Of a stretch of 64,000 bases of DNA, positions 25,291 through 34,817 are shown piece by piece. Where the stretch lies: NCBI GenBank assembly GCA_007050995.1, contig VJOU01000006.1, forward strand, positions 62,001-126,000. The letters are read 5' to 3'. Source of the DNA: Glycocaulis profundi (GTDB lineage Bacteria > Pseudomonadota > Alphaproteobacteria > Caulobacterales > Maricaulaceae). The position numbers and the translations under genes were made by a program. The notes beneath the pieces were generated by a model, which saw only the letters and a list, made by a program, of their open reading frames with translations, was not told the DNA's origin and did not search any database. Within the stretch, counting starts at the first letter, position 1. The number at the start of each line of letters is the position of its first letter.

Positions 25291-26467
25291 CGCCGCCCTC
25301 CTTCTTTCCGCTCTTCTGGCGCTCGCGGTCTCCGCCTGCGCCTCCGTGCCTGAAGGTCCCGACGGCGCGCCTGCGCCCGGCGCGGGGCTGCATCTCACGC
25401 CTGAACGCTTCGCGGCCCTGCCCGGATGGGGCGAGCGCGAGACCCTGCCCGCCCTTTCGGCGCTGGTGCAGAGCTGCCGCCGCATCGCCTCACGGCCCGA
25501 CGACCGGGCGATGAACGAGCGCGCGCCCTATGCGGGCCGGGCGGGCGACTGGCGCGGGGTGTGCGCCGAGGCCGAGACCCTGCACGCGCGCGGTCCCGAC
25601 GAGGCCGAGGCGCGGCGCTTCTTCGAAACCCGCTTCACGCCCATGAAGGTGCCCGGCGAGGGCCGCCTGACGGGCTATTACGAGCCGCTGGTCGATGTCC
25701 GCCGCCAGCCCGACACCGAATACTCCATGGCGATAAGGGCGGTGCCCGGCGGCGCCTTCTCGGGCGATCTGGGCCAGCTCATCGCCGAGATCGACGCGCC
25801 GGCCGCCGCGGCGGGGCCCGCCGACATCCGCCGTCCGCGCCGGGAGATCGAGACGCGCCAGATCGGCGCGCCGCTGGCCTGGGGCCGGCCCATCGACGTG
25901 TTCTTCCTGCAGATCCAGGGCTCGGGGCGGCTGGTGTTCGAGGACGGCCATCAGGTCCGCGCCGCCTTCGCCGCCCACAACGACCACCCTTACGTCTCCA
26001 TCGGCCGGGTGCTGATCGACCGCGGCGAGCTCGACCCCAACCGGGCCTCCAAACAGCATATCGAGGACTGGCTGTGGCGGAACGGGCCGGACAGCTGGCA
26101 GCCCCTGTTCAATGAGAACCCGCGCTATGTCTTCTTCCAGCTTCAGCCCCTGCACGACCATGATCTGGGACCGAACGGCTCGCAGGGCGCGCCGCTGACG
26201 CCCATGGCCTCCATTGCGGTGGACCCGGCCTATCACGCCTGGGGCGTGCCGGTCTTCGTGGAGGCCGACATCGCCGATCATCCGCGCTGGTCGGGCCTCG
26301 TCATCGCCCAGGACGCGGGCGGCGCCATCACCGGGCCGGTGCGCGGCGATCTGTTCTATGGCTGGGGCCATGCGGCGGGCGACCGGGCGGGCCGCCAGAA
26401 CGCCATGGCCCGCTGGCACGTGCTGCTGCCCAATGAGCTGGCCGGGCGCACCCGCCCCCTGTCGTGA
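25235..26467 (+). CDS. mltA: Membrane-bound lytic murein transglycosylase A
   Basis: MltA cleaves peptidoglycan glycan strands, leaving 1,6-anhydro ends. The product of about 410 residues has a lipoprotein signal (lipobox VSAC), then RFFETRFTPMKV, GRLTGYYEPLVDV, the substrate-binding VFFLQIQGSGRLVFEDG with the key Gln and Gly residues, and a C-terminal 3D domain (VDPAYHAWGVPVFVEADI, VIAQDAGGAITGPVRGDLFYG) that holds the catalytic Asp. Only GTG 25235 gives an upstream in-frame start, overlapping timA by 56 nt; GGAG is 8 nt before it. Confidence 0.93.
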   Translation: MTWTIRTRTGACPGSNRPSAALLLSALLALAVSACASVPEGPDGAPAPGAGLHLTPERFAALPGWGERETLPALSALVQSCRRIASRPDDRAMNERAPYAGRAGDWRGVCAEAETLHARGPDEAEARRFFETRFTPMKVPGEGRLTGYYEPLVDVRRQPDTEYSMAIRAVPGGAFSGDLGQLIAEIDAPAAAAGPADIRRPRREIETRQIGAPLAWGRPIDVFFLQIQGSGRLVFEDGHQVRAAFAAHNDHPYVSIGRVLIDRGELDPNRASKQHIEDWLWRNGPDSWQPLFNENPRYVFFQLQPLHDHDLGPNGSQGAPLTPMASIAVDPAYHAWGVPVFVEADIADHPRWSGLVIAQDAGGAITGPVRGDLFYGWGHAAGDRAGRQNAMARWHVLLPNELAGRTRPLS

Positions 26468-27045
26468 CCCGCAGGCCCCCCTCTCGCCCTCTGAGGCCCG
26501 AGGAGCAGGCCGTCTGGCGGCAGGTGGCGAAAACCGCGAAACCCCTCGACCCGAAGAAGGCGCAGGCGCTGGACGCGCCCCTGCCGCCCGTCCCGCCCGA
26601 GGCCGAACGCGGGCGGGCGGGCATGCGCGCCCACGCCTCCCCCGCCGCCATCGAGGCGGGCCGGGCCAGGTCGCCGGTTCCCGCCGACCGGGGGGCGGAG
26701 AAGAAGGTCCGGCGGGGCCGGGTGGAGGTGGAGTCGAAGATCGATCTTCATGGCCTGACGGCCATGCGCGCCCGGGGCGAGTTGCTGAGCTTCCTGCATC
26801 GGTCGCGCAGCAAGGGGATGCGCACGGTTCTGGTGATCACCGGCAAGGGTGCGGGCGCCCGGGCGATGGACGAAAGCCGGTTCGAGCCGTGGAGCCCGGA
26901 CGCGCGGCCCCTGCCGGGCGTGCTGCGCCGCAGTTTCCGCCAGTGGATGGCCGAGGGCGAGTTCGCGGCGCTGGCCTCGGGATACGCCACCGCCCACGCG
27001 CGTCATGGCGGGGCGGGGGCGTTCTACGTCATGCTGCGCGGCTAG
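26464..27045 (+). CDS. Smr domain protein
   Basis: A 193-residue protein with a disordered basic N terminus and a C-terminal Smr (small MutS-related) domain: KIDLHGLTAMRARGELLSFL contains the LDxHG motif and VLVITGKG the second conserved loop, ending ASGYATAHARHGGAGAFYVMLRG. Smr domains nick or process nucleic acids; this stand-alone type follows mltA in many alphaproteobacteria. GTG 26464 overlaps the mltA stop by 4 nt. Confidence 0.92.
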   Translation: MTRRPPSRPLRPEEQAVWRQVAKTAKPLDPKKAQALDAPLPPVPPEAERGRAGMRAHASPAAIEAGRARSPVPADRGAEKKVRRGRVEVESKIDLHGLTAMRARGELLSFLHRSRSKGMRTVLVITGKGAGARAMDESRFEPWSPDARPLPGVLRRSFRQWMAEGEFAALASGYATAHARHGGAGAFYVMLRG

Positions 27046-27269
27046 GCCCGGCCCTTCACGCCCGCGCGCTGGGCGCAGTGGCCGCAGCAATAGACCGCGC
27101 CGTCGCCGCCTTCCAGCCCGTGTCCGACGATGCGCGTGTCGCAGACCGCGCAGCGCGGGGCCATCGCGGTGATCGCGCATTCGAAACTGTCGAACACATG
27201 GGTCTGGCCGCCCTGAGTGATCTCAAGCGGCTTGTGATAGTCGTTTCCGCACTGCTCGCAGCGGGCCAT
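27042..27269 (-). CDS. Small zinc-binding protein (prokaryotic metallothionein-like)
   Basis: A 75-residue protein with four paired cysteine motifs: CEQCG, the FECAI segment, CAVC and CCGHC. The order and HVFDSFECAITAMAP match a widespread family annotated as prokaryotic metallothionein or metal-binding protein. It most likely binds zinc, but its role is unknown. It is convergent with the Smr gene (4-nt overlap). Confidence 0.8.
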   Translation of the reverse strand: MARCEQCGNDYHKPLEITQGGQTHVFDSFECAITAMAPRCAVCDTRIVGHGLEGGDGAVYCCGHCAQRAGVKGRA

Positions 27270-27340
27270 GACGGCGTCCTCCGGCTCGGCCCTCTCCCGT
27301 CAGAGAGTCCAACCGGCGGGCGGGCGCGGTGTTCCGCGGC

Positions 27341-28639
27341 TCAGAGAATGAATTTCGACAGGTCGGCGTTTTTCGCCAGCGCCTTGACCCGGTCGTGGAC
27401 ATAGGCCGCGTCGATCACCACTGTCTCGCCCGAGCGGTCCGAGGCGGTGTAGCTGATCTCCTCGACCAGCCGCTCCATGATGGTCTGCAGCCGACGCGCG
27501 CCGATATTCTCCACGCTGGCGTTCACCTCGGCGGCATAGTCCGCGATGGCGTCGATGGCGTCGTCGTGGAAGTCCAGCGTGACCTCCTCGGTGCCCATCA
27601 GGGCGACATACTGGGTGACCAGGCTGGCTTCGGGCTCGGTCAGGATCGCGCGGAAATCGTCGCGGGTCAGGGCCTTGAGCTCGACCCGGATCGGCAGGCG
27701 GCCCTGCAGCTCGGGCAGCAGGTCGCTGGGCTTGGTGACGTGGAAGGCGCCCGAGGCGATGAACAGCACGTGGTCGGTCTTCATCGGCCCGTACTTGGTG
27801 GCCACCGTCGCGCCCTCGATCAGGGGCAGCAGGTCGCGCTGCACGCCTTCGCGGCTGACATCGGCGCCCCGGCCCTCGGCGCGGGCGGCGATCTTGTCGA
27901 TCTCGTCCAAGAAGACGATGCCCTCGTCCTCGGCCAGCTTGATGGCCTCGGCGTGGATCTGGGCGTCGTCGATCAGCCTGTCCGCCTCCTCGTTGATGAG
28001 GGGCTCATAGGCCTCCTTGACCGTCGTGCGCAGGGTCTTCTGCTTCTTGGGGAAGCCCTTGCCCAGCAGGTCGGAGAGATTGATCATCCCCACCCCGCCC
28101 GGCATGCCCGGCATCTCGATGCCCGGCCCGCCCTCGTCGGTGACCTGGATCTCGATCTCCTTGTCATCGAGATCGCCCGCATTGAGCTTGCGGCGGAAGC
28201 TTTCGCGGGTGGTCTCGCTCGCGCCCGCGCCCACCAGCGCGTCCAGCACCCGGCCCTCGGCGGCGGCGTGGGCCTTGGCGCGGACCTCCTCGCGCTTTTT
28301 CTCGCGCACCAGCCCGATGGCGACCTCGACCAGATCGCGGGCGATGGAATCCACGTCCCGGCCCACATAGCCGACCTCGGTGAACTTGGTGGCCTCCACC
28401 TTGATGAAGGGCGCGCCCGCCAGCTTGGCCAGCCTGCGGGAGATTTCCGTCTTGCCCACCCCGGTCGGGCCGATCATCAGGATGTTCTTCGGCGTGACCT
28501 CCTCGCGCAGCCCCTCGGGCAGGCGCTTGCGCCGCCACCGGTTCCTCAGCGCGATGGCGACCGCCTTCTTGGCCTCGTGCTGGCCGATGATGTGGCGGTC
28601 GAGTTCGGACACGATCTCGCGAGGAGAGAAGTCGCTCAT
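27341..28639 (-). CDS. hslU: ATP-dependent protease ATPase subunit HslU
   Basis: HslU is the AAA+ unfoldase that feeds substrates to the HslV peptidase. The 432-residue product has [31 protein letters not shown], Walker [10 protein letters not shown], the pore motif [14 protein letters not shown], an I-domain, Walker [12 protein letters not shown] and sensor regions, ending [12 protein letters not shown] 28639 begins the conserved region; the frame is open upstream but non-homologous. hslV, often directly upstream, is not adjacent here. Confidence 0.96.
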   Translation of the reverse strand: MSDFSPREIVSELDRHIIGQHEAKKAVAIALRNRWRRKRLPEGLREEVTPKNILMIGPTGVGKTEISRRLAKLAGAPFIKVEATKFTEVGYVGRDVDSIARDLVEVAIGLVREKKREEVRAKAHAAAEGRVLDALVGAGASETTRESFRRKLNAGDLDDKEIEIQVTDEGGPGIEMPGMPGGVGMINLSDLLGKGFPKKQKTLRTTVKEAYEPLINEEADRLIDDAQIHAEAIKLAEDEGIVFLDEIDKIAARAEGRGADVSREGVQRDLLPLIEGATVATKYGPMKTDHVLFIASGAFHVTKPSDLLPELQGRLPIRVELKALTRDDFRAILTEPEASLVTQYVALMGTEEVTLDFHDDAIDAIADYAAEVNASVENIGARRLQTIMERLVEEISYTASDRSGETVVIDAAYVHDRVKALAKNADLSKFIL

Positions 28640-28714
28640 GAAACGGGGCTCCTGACTGGCGGACGGCCTGATGTAGTCTGCCCGCCTGTTCAGAAAAAGC
28701 CCGCAAGGTGAATC

Positions 28715-29134
28715 ATGACCCGCCCCCGCTTCCATCTCGCCTTCCCGGTGAACGATCTGGCCGCCGCCCGCGCCTTCTATGGCGGGGTGATGGGCTGCGC
28801 CGAGGGACGGTCGAGCGAGCAATGGGTGGATTTCGATTTCCGCGGCCACCAGATCGTCGCCCACCTCGCGCCCGATCTGTGCGATCCGGCCCCCACCAGC
28901 GCGGTGGACGGCAAGGCCGTGCCGGTCAGGCATTTCGGCCTGCTGCTGGACTGGGACGATTTCGACCCGCTGGCCGAACGCCTGAAGGCGGCGGACACCG
29001 AATTCGTGATCGAGCCCTATCTGAGATTTGAAGGAAAACCGGGCGAGCAGAAAACCATGTTCGTGCGCGACCCCGCGGGCAATGCGCTGGAGTTCAAGGC
29101 GTTCAAGGACGACGGCATGGTGTTCGCGAAGTAG
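28715..29134 (+). CDS. VOC (glyoxalase/bleomycin resistance) family protein
   Basis: A 139-residue protein with the vicinal-oxygen-chelate fold: [23 protein letters not shown] begins the first module, [20 protein letters not shown] the second, and [16 protein letters not shown] is the usual end with the metal-binding Glu. Likely metal ligands are His 7, His in RHFG and the final Glu. The substrate is unknown; the closest characterised families are dioxygenases and glyoxalases. Confidence 0.88.
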   Translation: MTRPRFHLAFPVNDLAAARAFYGGVMGCAEGRSSEQWVDFDFRGHQIVAHLAPDLCDPAPTSAVDGKAVPVRHFGLLLDWDDFDPLAERLKAADTEFVIEPYLRFEGKPGEQKTMFVRDPAGNALEFKAFKDDGMVFAK

Positions 29135-29165
29135 GGTTTTCCTGTCCTCTCTCGCTCCGCTCGGT

Positions 29166-29209
29166 CGGTTCCGCGCATGAGCGCGGGCGCGCGTTCGCGC
29201 CTGCGGGCC
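29166..29209. repeat. Dispersed intergenic repeat, copy B
   Basis: Starts CGGTTCCGCGCATGAGCGCG and ends CTGCGGGCC; second copy of the 44-bp pattern seen at 22395-22438. It lies in the gap after the VOC gene and before the convergent queG. Confidence 0.65.
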
Positions 29210-29258
29210 GGTTCACCATGGGTGTCTTCCCGGCGTTCGCCGGGGAAACGGGAGCGGG

Positions 29259-30371
29259 TCAGCCTTCCCACTCAGCCCGGACCTCCGCATCCCTCTCACG
29301 CTCCGCCCGCCTGGCGCGCTCGGCCTCGAACCGTGCCGGGTCGAGCTTCGACAGCGCCCAGACCGCCGCGCCGCGGACCAGCGCGCTGTCGTCGTCCAGC
29401 CGCGGCAGCACGGCGGACACGAGCGCCGGATCGGCTGAATTGCCCAAGGCGATCATCACGTTGCGGAGGAAGCGGTCGCGCCCGATGCGCTTGACCGGCG
29501 ATGCGGTGAACAGCGCGCGGAAGGCGGTGTCGTCCAGTTCCGCCAACTCGGCGAGCTTGGGCCCGGTCAGGGCCTCGCGGGGGTGGAAGGCGGTCTCTTG
29601 AGTGGCCGCGGCGAACTTGTTCCACGGGCAGACCGCCAGACAGTCGTCGCAGCCGTAAATCCGGTTGCCCATGGGCGCGCGGAATTGGGCCGGGATCGGG
29701 CCTTTGAGCTCGATGGTCAGGTAGGAGATGCAGCGCCGGGCGTCGAGCTGATACGGCGCGGGGAAGGCGTCGGTGGGGCAGACGTCCAGGCATTTGCGGC
29801 ACGAGCCGCAGTGATCGGTCTCGGGCGGGTCGGGCTCCAGCTCGGCGGCGGTGAGCATCACGCCCAGAAACAGCCAGCTCCCCCATTCGCGGCTGACCAG
29901 ATTGGTGTGCTTGCCCTGCCAGCCCAGCCCCGAGGTCTGGGCCAGGGGCTTCTCCATCAGCGGCGCGGTGTCCACGAACACCTTCACCGCCTCGCCCGTC
30001 TTCTGATGGAAGGCGCGGGCGAGCCGCTTCAGCCGCTTCTTGATCAGGTCGTGATAGTCCCGGTTCTGCGCATAGACCGAGATGGCGGCCTCGTCGCGGC
30101 GGTCCAGAATCTCCAGCGGGTCGCGGTCGGGGCCGTAATTGAGGCCCACCACCACGGCGGACTTCGCGTCCGGCCACATGGCGGTGGGATGGCTGCGGCG
30201 CGCCAGCGTGTCTTCCATCCAGCCCATCTCGCCATGGCGGCCCGCCTCGACGAAATCGGACAGCCGCCGCCCGGCGGCCCACGGGGCGTCGGCGCGGGCG
30301 ATGCGCGCCGCGTCGAACCCGATCTCGCGGGCGAGCGCCTTCACGGCGCGGGCGTCGAGAGGCTGGGACAT
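29259..30371 (-). CDS. queG: Epoxyqueuosine reductase QueG
   Basis: QueG reduces epoxyqueuosine to queuosine in tRNA with cobalamin and two 4Fe-4S clusters. The 370-residue product has SVYAQNRDYHDLIKKRLKRLA, KVFVDTAPLMEKPLAQTSGLGWQGKHTNL (cobalamin-binding and catalytic Asp region), the cluster motifs CGSCRKCLDVCP and CDDCLAVCPWN, and a C-terminal HEAT-like repeat segment (LVRGAAVWALSKL). Start ATG 30371. It lies 44 bp downstream of the NDUFA9-like gene on the same strand. Confidence 0.95.
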   Translation of the reverse strand: MSQPLDARAVKALAREIGFDAARIARADAPWAAGRRLSDFVEAGRHGEMGWMEDTLARRSHPTAMWPDAKSAVVVGLNYGPDRDPLEILDRRDEAAISVYAQNRDYHDLIKKRLKRLARAFHQKTGEAVKVFVDTAPLMEKPLAQTSGLGWQGKHTNLVSREWGSWLFLGVMLTAAELEPDPPETDHCGSCRKCLDVCPTDAFPAPYQLDARRCISYLTIELKGPIPAQFRAPMGNRIYGCDDCLAVCPWNKFAAATQETAFHPREALTGPKLAELAELDDTAFRALFTASPVKRIGRDRFLRNVMIALGNSADPALVSAVLPRLDDDSALVRGAAVWALSKLDPARFEAERARRAERERDAEVRAEWEG

Positions 30372-30414
30372 GGGTGTCAGTCGCGCGGGACGGGGCCCGG
30401 CGTCAAGCGTGCGC

Positions 30415-31392
30415 TCAGGCGGGCTGGGCGAACTGGCCGCCCTTGCGGTAGCGGTACAGATAGCTCGGCACGATCGATTCCACCGTGGCGGGCGTGATGC
30501 CGAAATCGGCGATCGTGCCCAGCCCCTCGCCGCCCGCGCCGACCACGTTGTCGGATTTCAGCATCTCGACCTGGTCCCGGGTAAGCGGCGCCTGAACGAA
30601 GGGCAGCGCGGCGGCCATTTCCCCGGCCGCCCCGATGGCCCCGGCGACCGGGAAGGGCAGCGGCGCCAGCAGGCGCGGGCGCTGGATGGTCGCTGTGATG
30701 TATTCGAGCACCTCTTTGAAGGAGTAGGTGCGCGGGCCGCCCAGTTCGAACGTCCGGCCCCGGTGGGCGGGGTTTTCCAGCGCGGAGACGGCAGCGGCGG
30801 CGACGTCGGCCACGTGGATCGGCTGGAAGCGGGTCTTCCCGCCCCCGATCAGGGGCAGGGCCGGGGTGAAGCGGGCCATGTCGGCGAACTTGTTGTAAAA
30901 CCCGTCCTCGGTGCCGAACACGATGGAGGGGCGCAGGATCACCGCGCCGGGCAGGGCCTCGCGGACCAGCCGCTCGCCCTCGGCCTTGGTGCGGGCGTAT
31001 TTCGACGGGCTGTCCGCATCCGCGCCAATGGCGGAGATCTGCACGAAGCGCTCGATGCCTGCGTCCCGCGCCGCCTGGGCCACCGCGCCCGCGCCGCGCG
31101 CCTGCAGCGCGGCGAAGGTCTGCCGCCCGCCCTCGGACAGGATGCCGACCAGATTGACCACGCCCCACGCGCCGTCGATGGCGCGCGCCACGGAGTCCGC
31201 GTCGCGCACGTTCGCCTGGACGAGCTGGATCTGGCCCACCGCGCCCATGGGCTTGAGGAAATAGGCCAGATGCGGATTGCGCGTGGCCACCCGCACCCGG
31301 TAGCCGGCCTTGGCCAGCGCCCGCGCGACATAGCGGCCCACGAAGCCCGAGCCGCCGAACAGGGTGATCATCTCGTCGCGCAGAACGGTCAT
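30415..31392 (-). CDS. Complex I NDUFA9-like NAD(P)-binding protein
   Basis: A 325-residue atypical short-chain dehydrogenase: MITLFGGSGFVGRYVARALAKAGYRVRVATR is the dinucleotide fold, ISAIGADADSPSKYARTKAEGERLVRE replaces the usual Tyr-Lys site, and LGGPRTYSFKEVLEYI matches the NDUFA9 subunit of complex I. Bacterial members sit near complex-I or envelope genes and probably assist quinone or assembly steps. ATG 31392 is preferred to the longer frame from 31512. Confidence 0.88.
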   Translation of the reverse strand: MTVLRDEMITLFGGSGFVGRYVARALAKAGYRVRVATRNPHLAYFLKPMGAVGQIQLVQANVRDADSVARAIDGAWGVVNLVGILSEGGRQTFAALQARGAGAVAQAARDAGIERFVQISAIGADADSPSKYARTKAEGERLVREALPGAVILRPSIVFGTEDGFYNKFADMARFTPALPLIGGGKTRFQPIHVADVAAAAVSALENPAHRGRTFELGGPRTYSFKEVLEYITATIQRPRLLAPLPFPVAGAIGAAGEMAAALPFVQAPLTRDQVEMLKSDNVVGAGGEGLGTIADFGITPATVESIVPSYLYRYRKGGQFAQPA

Positions 31393-31541
31393 GGCCGCGT
31401 CCTCACATGCCCCCTCGCCCGCCGTCCGGGCATGGGTCCGCCTCATCACAGGAAGCCGGGTAGACCAAAAATCCCCGCCCTTGTCCATGCGGCCCCGCGC
31501 CGCCTGCTGCAACCGGTCCCCGCCCGCGCCGCGCGGACCCG

Positions 31542-31570
31542 TTGACAGGGCCGCCGCGGAGACATATCAA
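31542..31570 (+). promoter_or_regulatory. Promoter of tRNA-Leu
   Basis: TTGACA at 31542-31547 and TATCAA at 31565-31570 are separated by 17 bp; transcription would start about 10 bp before the mature tRNA 5' end at 31587. Confidence 0.7.
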
Positions 31571-31586
31571 CCCCGCTCCATCGCCT

Positions 31587-31673
<87 letters not shown>

Positions 31674-31732
31674 TGGACCTTTCCTGACATATGGCAGGAC
31701 TGCCCGGCTCTGCAGGGACGTTCTGCGGCGCG

Positions 31733-32380
31733 TCAGCGCAGATCGCCGAGCTCCAGCACGCGGCTCGCGGCGTCCAGGCGCGGGGCTTCGGGATCGAACT
31801 CGCCCAGCACCACGACCCCGTCATACAGGTCCAGCCAGTCCATGCGGCCCTTCCAGAACCGCTCGCGATAGCCCTGTCCGGCGCGGACGTCCACGCGCAG
31901 GCCCGGCCCGGTGGCGAAGCGCGCCGCCTCCCCGCCGTCCGCGTACACGACCAGCCCGTCGGGACCGCTGGCGAAGGTCAGGCGGGTGGTCCGGTCCGGA
32001 TCGCCGACCAGCACGTTGTGCAGGGTCTCGCCCTCCACGTCCTGGACGCGGACCATGTAGCCCTCCTCCATAAGCTGCACGATGATTCCGCCCGCGATCA
32101 GCGGCATGGACGGCGTGGTCGGGCCGAACTCGGTGTCCGCGCGCGGATGGCGGACCTGCGCGGAGTCGGTGCGGAGCCTGAGGTCGAGGGTGAAGCTTTC
32201 CAGCGTCAGGTCCTGACGCGCGCGCAGCATCTCCTCGCCGGAGAAGTCCCGGCCCCCCGAAGCCTGCCCCGCCGCCGCGCCGGTCAGCAGGCCTGCGGCC
32301 AGCACGCATCCGGCGAGGGCGCGCGCGGCGGCCGCCACGGACCTGGCCGCGGATTTGGGCGGGAAATCGAAGAGCGGCAT
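31733..32380 (-). CDS. Exported protein of unknown function
   Basis: A 215-residue protein with a signal sequence (ALAGCVLAAGLLTGAAAG) after a basic N terminus. The mature part is beta-rich (TLDLRLRTD, IIVQLMEEGYMVRVQDVEGETLHNVLVGD, DGLVVYADGG, DGVVVLGEFDPEAP) and has no recognised motif. ATG 32380 starts the signal peptide; the longer frame to 32446 is unlikely. It is divergent from the sulfatase-superfamily gene and may share its regulatory region. Relation to the surface locus is possible but unproven. Confidence 0.6.
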   Translation of the reverse strand: MPLFDFPPKSAARSVAAAARALAGCVLAAGLLTGAAAGQASGGRDFSGEEMLRARQDLTLESFTLDLRLRTDSAQVRHPRADTEFGPTTPSMPLIAGGIIVQLMEEGYMVRVQDVEGETLHNVLVGDPDRTTRLTFASGPDGLVVYADGGEAARFATGPGLRVDVRAGQGYRERFWKGRMDWLDLYDGVVVLGEFDPEAPRLDAASRVLELGDLR

Positions 32381-32439
32381 GTGTCGTCCCCTTCGGCTCC
32401 GACCGGGCAGGACTGGGGCGCCCGGATCGGTGAAACCGA

Positions 32440-32468
32440 CGTTCACAAAACTGTCAAACTCCTATAAT
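32440..32468 (+). promoter_or_regulatory. Candidate promoter of the sulfatase-superfamily gene
   Basis: A perfect TATAAT at 32463-32468 stands out in this GC-rich genome. A weak -35 (TTCACA, 32442-32447, 15-bp spacing) precedes it, with AAACTGTCAAAC between. It is 82 bp before the proposed start codon at 32550. Confidence 0.5.
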
Positions 32469-32549
32469 CGAAGGACTCTTGAGGCGCAAACCGCGCCCCC
32501 ATCCTCTGCCGCCGCACGGCGCTCCCCTCACGAACCGCAAGGTGACCGG

Positions 32550-34817
32550 ATGACCGCTTCGCCCGACCATGCCCCGAGTCCGGGAGCGGACCGTCTGCTG
32601 GCGGCCTTCGCGACGGTCTTCCTCGCGCTGCAGATCGGTCTGTATTTCCCCGCGCAGATCGCGGCGGGCAATCCCGATGACCTGACCGGGGATCATCTGC
32701 TTCCGGCGCTGGCGGCGACGGGCCTGGCCGCGCTGGCGGGGCTGGCGGCATATGGGCTGGCCGCGCTCCTGCCCGCGATCGGCGCGCGATGGACCGCCAT
32801 CGTGCTGAGCGCGCTGGCGATAGCCGCCTTCGTGCTGGGCTCCTTTGTCACCCCCCTGACGGTCGATGCGGGCCTGATCGACGGCGATCAGGCGGCGCTG
32901 GAGATCGGGATGTGGCTGGTGATCGCGGACGTGGCGGCCATCATCGCCCTGATCGCGGTGATCGCGGCGCTGTATGGACGCGCCAGAGGCGTGCTGACCA
33001 ATCTTTTTCCGCTCATGACCGTGATGGCGCTGGTCTATTCGGGCTTCCTGCTGGTGGCCTCGGGGCCTGCGTCCGCGCCTGCGGACGCAGGCGACGGGGA
33101 CGAGGGAGGCGACGGGGCGGGGGAAACGGTGTTCGCCGACGTCTCCGCCGAGGCCGACCCCTCGCTGTTTTACCGCCTGAGCCCGGACGAGAACGTCATC
33201 GTCGTGCTGCTGGACAATTTCGATTCCGAATTCCTGACCGTTCTGCTGGAGGAGAATCCCGCTCTGGCTGACGTCTTCGACGGCTTCACCCAGTTCCGGG
33301 ACGTGGCCGGAGTGTCCACCAACACCGCGCTGGCCATGCCTCCCATCCATGCGGGCCGCTACATCCCGCCCGGGGAATCCATCCGTCAGGCCTATGACCG
33401 GATGGTGCGCGAAGAATCCTTCCTCAGCGCCCTCGTGCGATCAGGCGCCGATGCCGAGCTGGTCCGTCCGATCCGGAATATCTGCCCTGAGGGCGTGAGA
33501 TGCCGCAGCCAGACCTTCATCCAGCCCGAAGAGGGCGGGACCGGCGTCGCGGAATGGCGGACGCTGAGCGAGATCGCCGCTTTCCGCGTCGCTCCGCACG
33601 GGCTCAAACCTGTGCTTTACCGGGGGTCGGCCTGGTTCGCATCGACCCATGCGGCGGGCGACGACAACTATGTCCTGCACGCGTTCACCGAGCGCCTGAG
33701 GGCGGACGCGGAACGCCCTCAGGCGCGCTTCATCCACCTGATGAGCCCTCACTCGCCCTACAATCGGACGCGCGACTGCGCGATCACGCGGCCTGACGGC
33801 TCCATGCGGATGATGGCCAACAACATGCGCTGCGCTCTGGATGGCGTGGCGAGCATGCTGGCGGCCCTCAGGGAGCAGGGCCTGTATGACGGCGCGACAA
33901 TCCTGCTGGTGGCCGACCACGGCACCCGCGGCATCGGCGGGGTGGAGATCGTGCGCGACACCCGGGCCGCGCTGGGACTGGGCGAGGAGGCCGTCATACG
34001 CCATGGCCCGCAGGGCTTTGAGATGGTCTCCGCGTCCATGCTGGCGGATGCGCCCATCGACGACCCGCGGCCCAGGGGCTCCAATCCGCTCTTCCTTTTC
34101 AAGCCTCCCGGCTCGGAAGGGCCGCTGCGCTTCGACACCCGCGGCGCGGTCTCGCTGATCGACGTGCCGGCCACGGTCTGCGCCCATACCGACCTCTGCG
34201 AGGCGAGCGGCGGCGTGAACGCCTACGAAGCGCCGCCCGCCGCCCGCCGCGAGCGGGTGTTCAACCAGTATTCCGTGGCGCAGTGGCGCGATTACGATTC
34301 CAGCGCGCCCATCTCGGAGCTGGGCGAGGTCATCGTGATCGGCCACTCCATGGTCATCGACGTGCCCCGCCCTCTTGCAGACGCCGGGCGGGAGACCGGA
34401 CCGGCCTATCTGTTCAGCCGTCCCGGCGCGTTCTCCGGCTTCAGCGTCAATGAGCGCTGGGGGCGGTGGAGCGAGGACGTGCAGGCGGGTTTCTCGCTGT
34501 GCTTCGACCAGCCTCCGGCCTCGCAGATCGCCGCGGTGCTGGACGGTCGGGTGTGGCTCGACGGCCAGGTGCGCGCCCAGCGCGTGTCCATCGCGCTGAA
34601 CGGGAGGCAGGCGCACGAAGCGGCCTATCGCGCGCAGGACACTGAAGACGGACGGGTGCAATGGCGCCTGCCGGTCTCCCCGGAGGATCTGGACCCGGAC
34701 GGCTGCGTGCAGGTGGGGTTCGATCTGCCCGACGCGGCCCCGCCTCCGCAGACCTGGCGGGACGCTGACCGGCGGCGGCTGGCGATCGGGCTCAGCGCGC
34801 TCAGGATCGAGGGCTGA
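32550..34817 (+). CDS. Membrane-anchored sulfatase/alkaline-phosphatase-superfamily enzyme
   Basis: A 755-residue protein with about five N-terminal membrane helices (residues about 15-170), a short acidic linker and a large periplasmic domain. The domain has NVIVVLLDNFDSEF (metal-binding Asp strand), VSTNTALAMPPIHAGRY around the expected nucleophile Thr, FIHLMSPHSPYN and LLVADHG with the Asp-His metal pair. This is the plan of phosphoglycerol, phosphoethanolamine or LTA-synthase-like transferases of the envelope. No substrate is known; in this locus it could move or trim a phosphorylated group. It overlaps the convergent hydrolase gene by 17 nt. Confidence 0.8.
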   Translation: MTASPDHAPSPGADRLLAAFATVFLALQIGLYFPAQIAAGNPDDLTGDHLLPALAATGLAALAGLAAYGLAALLPAIGARWTAIVLSALAIAAFVLGSFVTPLTVDAGLIDGDQAALEIGMWLVIADVAAIIALIAVIAALYGRARGVLTNLFPLMTVMALVYSGFLLVASGPASAPADAGDGDEGGDGAGETVFADVSAEADPSLFYRLSPDENVIVVLLDNFDSEFLTVLLEENPALADVFDGFTQFRDVAGVSTNTALAMPPIHAGRYIPPGESIRQAYDRMVREESFLSALVRSGADAELVRPIRNICPEGVRCRSQTFIQPEEGGTGVAEWRTLSEIAAFRVAPHGLKPVLYRGSAWFASTHAAGDDNYVLHAFTERLRADAERPQARFIHLMSPHSPYNRTRDCAITRPDGSMRMMANNMRCALDGVASMLAALREQGLYDGATILLVADHGTRGIGGVEIVRDTRAALGLGEEAVIRHGPQGFEMVSASMLADAPIDDPRPRGSNPLFLFKPPGSEGPLRFDTRGAVSLIDVPATVCAHTDLCEASGGVNAYEAPPAARRERVFNQYSVAQWRDYDSSAPISELGEVIVIGHSMVIDVPRPLADAGRETGPAYLFSRPGAFSGFSVNERWGRWSEDVQAGFSLCFDQPPASQIAAVLDGRVWLDGQVRAQRVSIALNGRQAHEAAYRAQDTEDGRVQWRLPVSPEDLDPDGCVQVGFDLPDAAPPPQTWRDADRRRLAIGLSALRIEG

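Noticed and set aside
28640-28933. Upstream extension of hslU
   Set aside because: The extra N terminus is antisense to the VOC gene and has no match to HslU, which begins [10 protein letters not shown].
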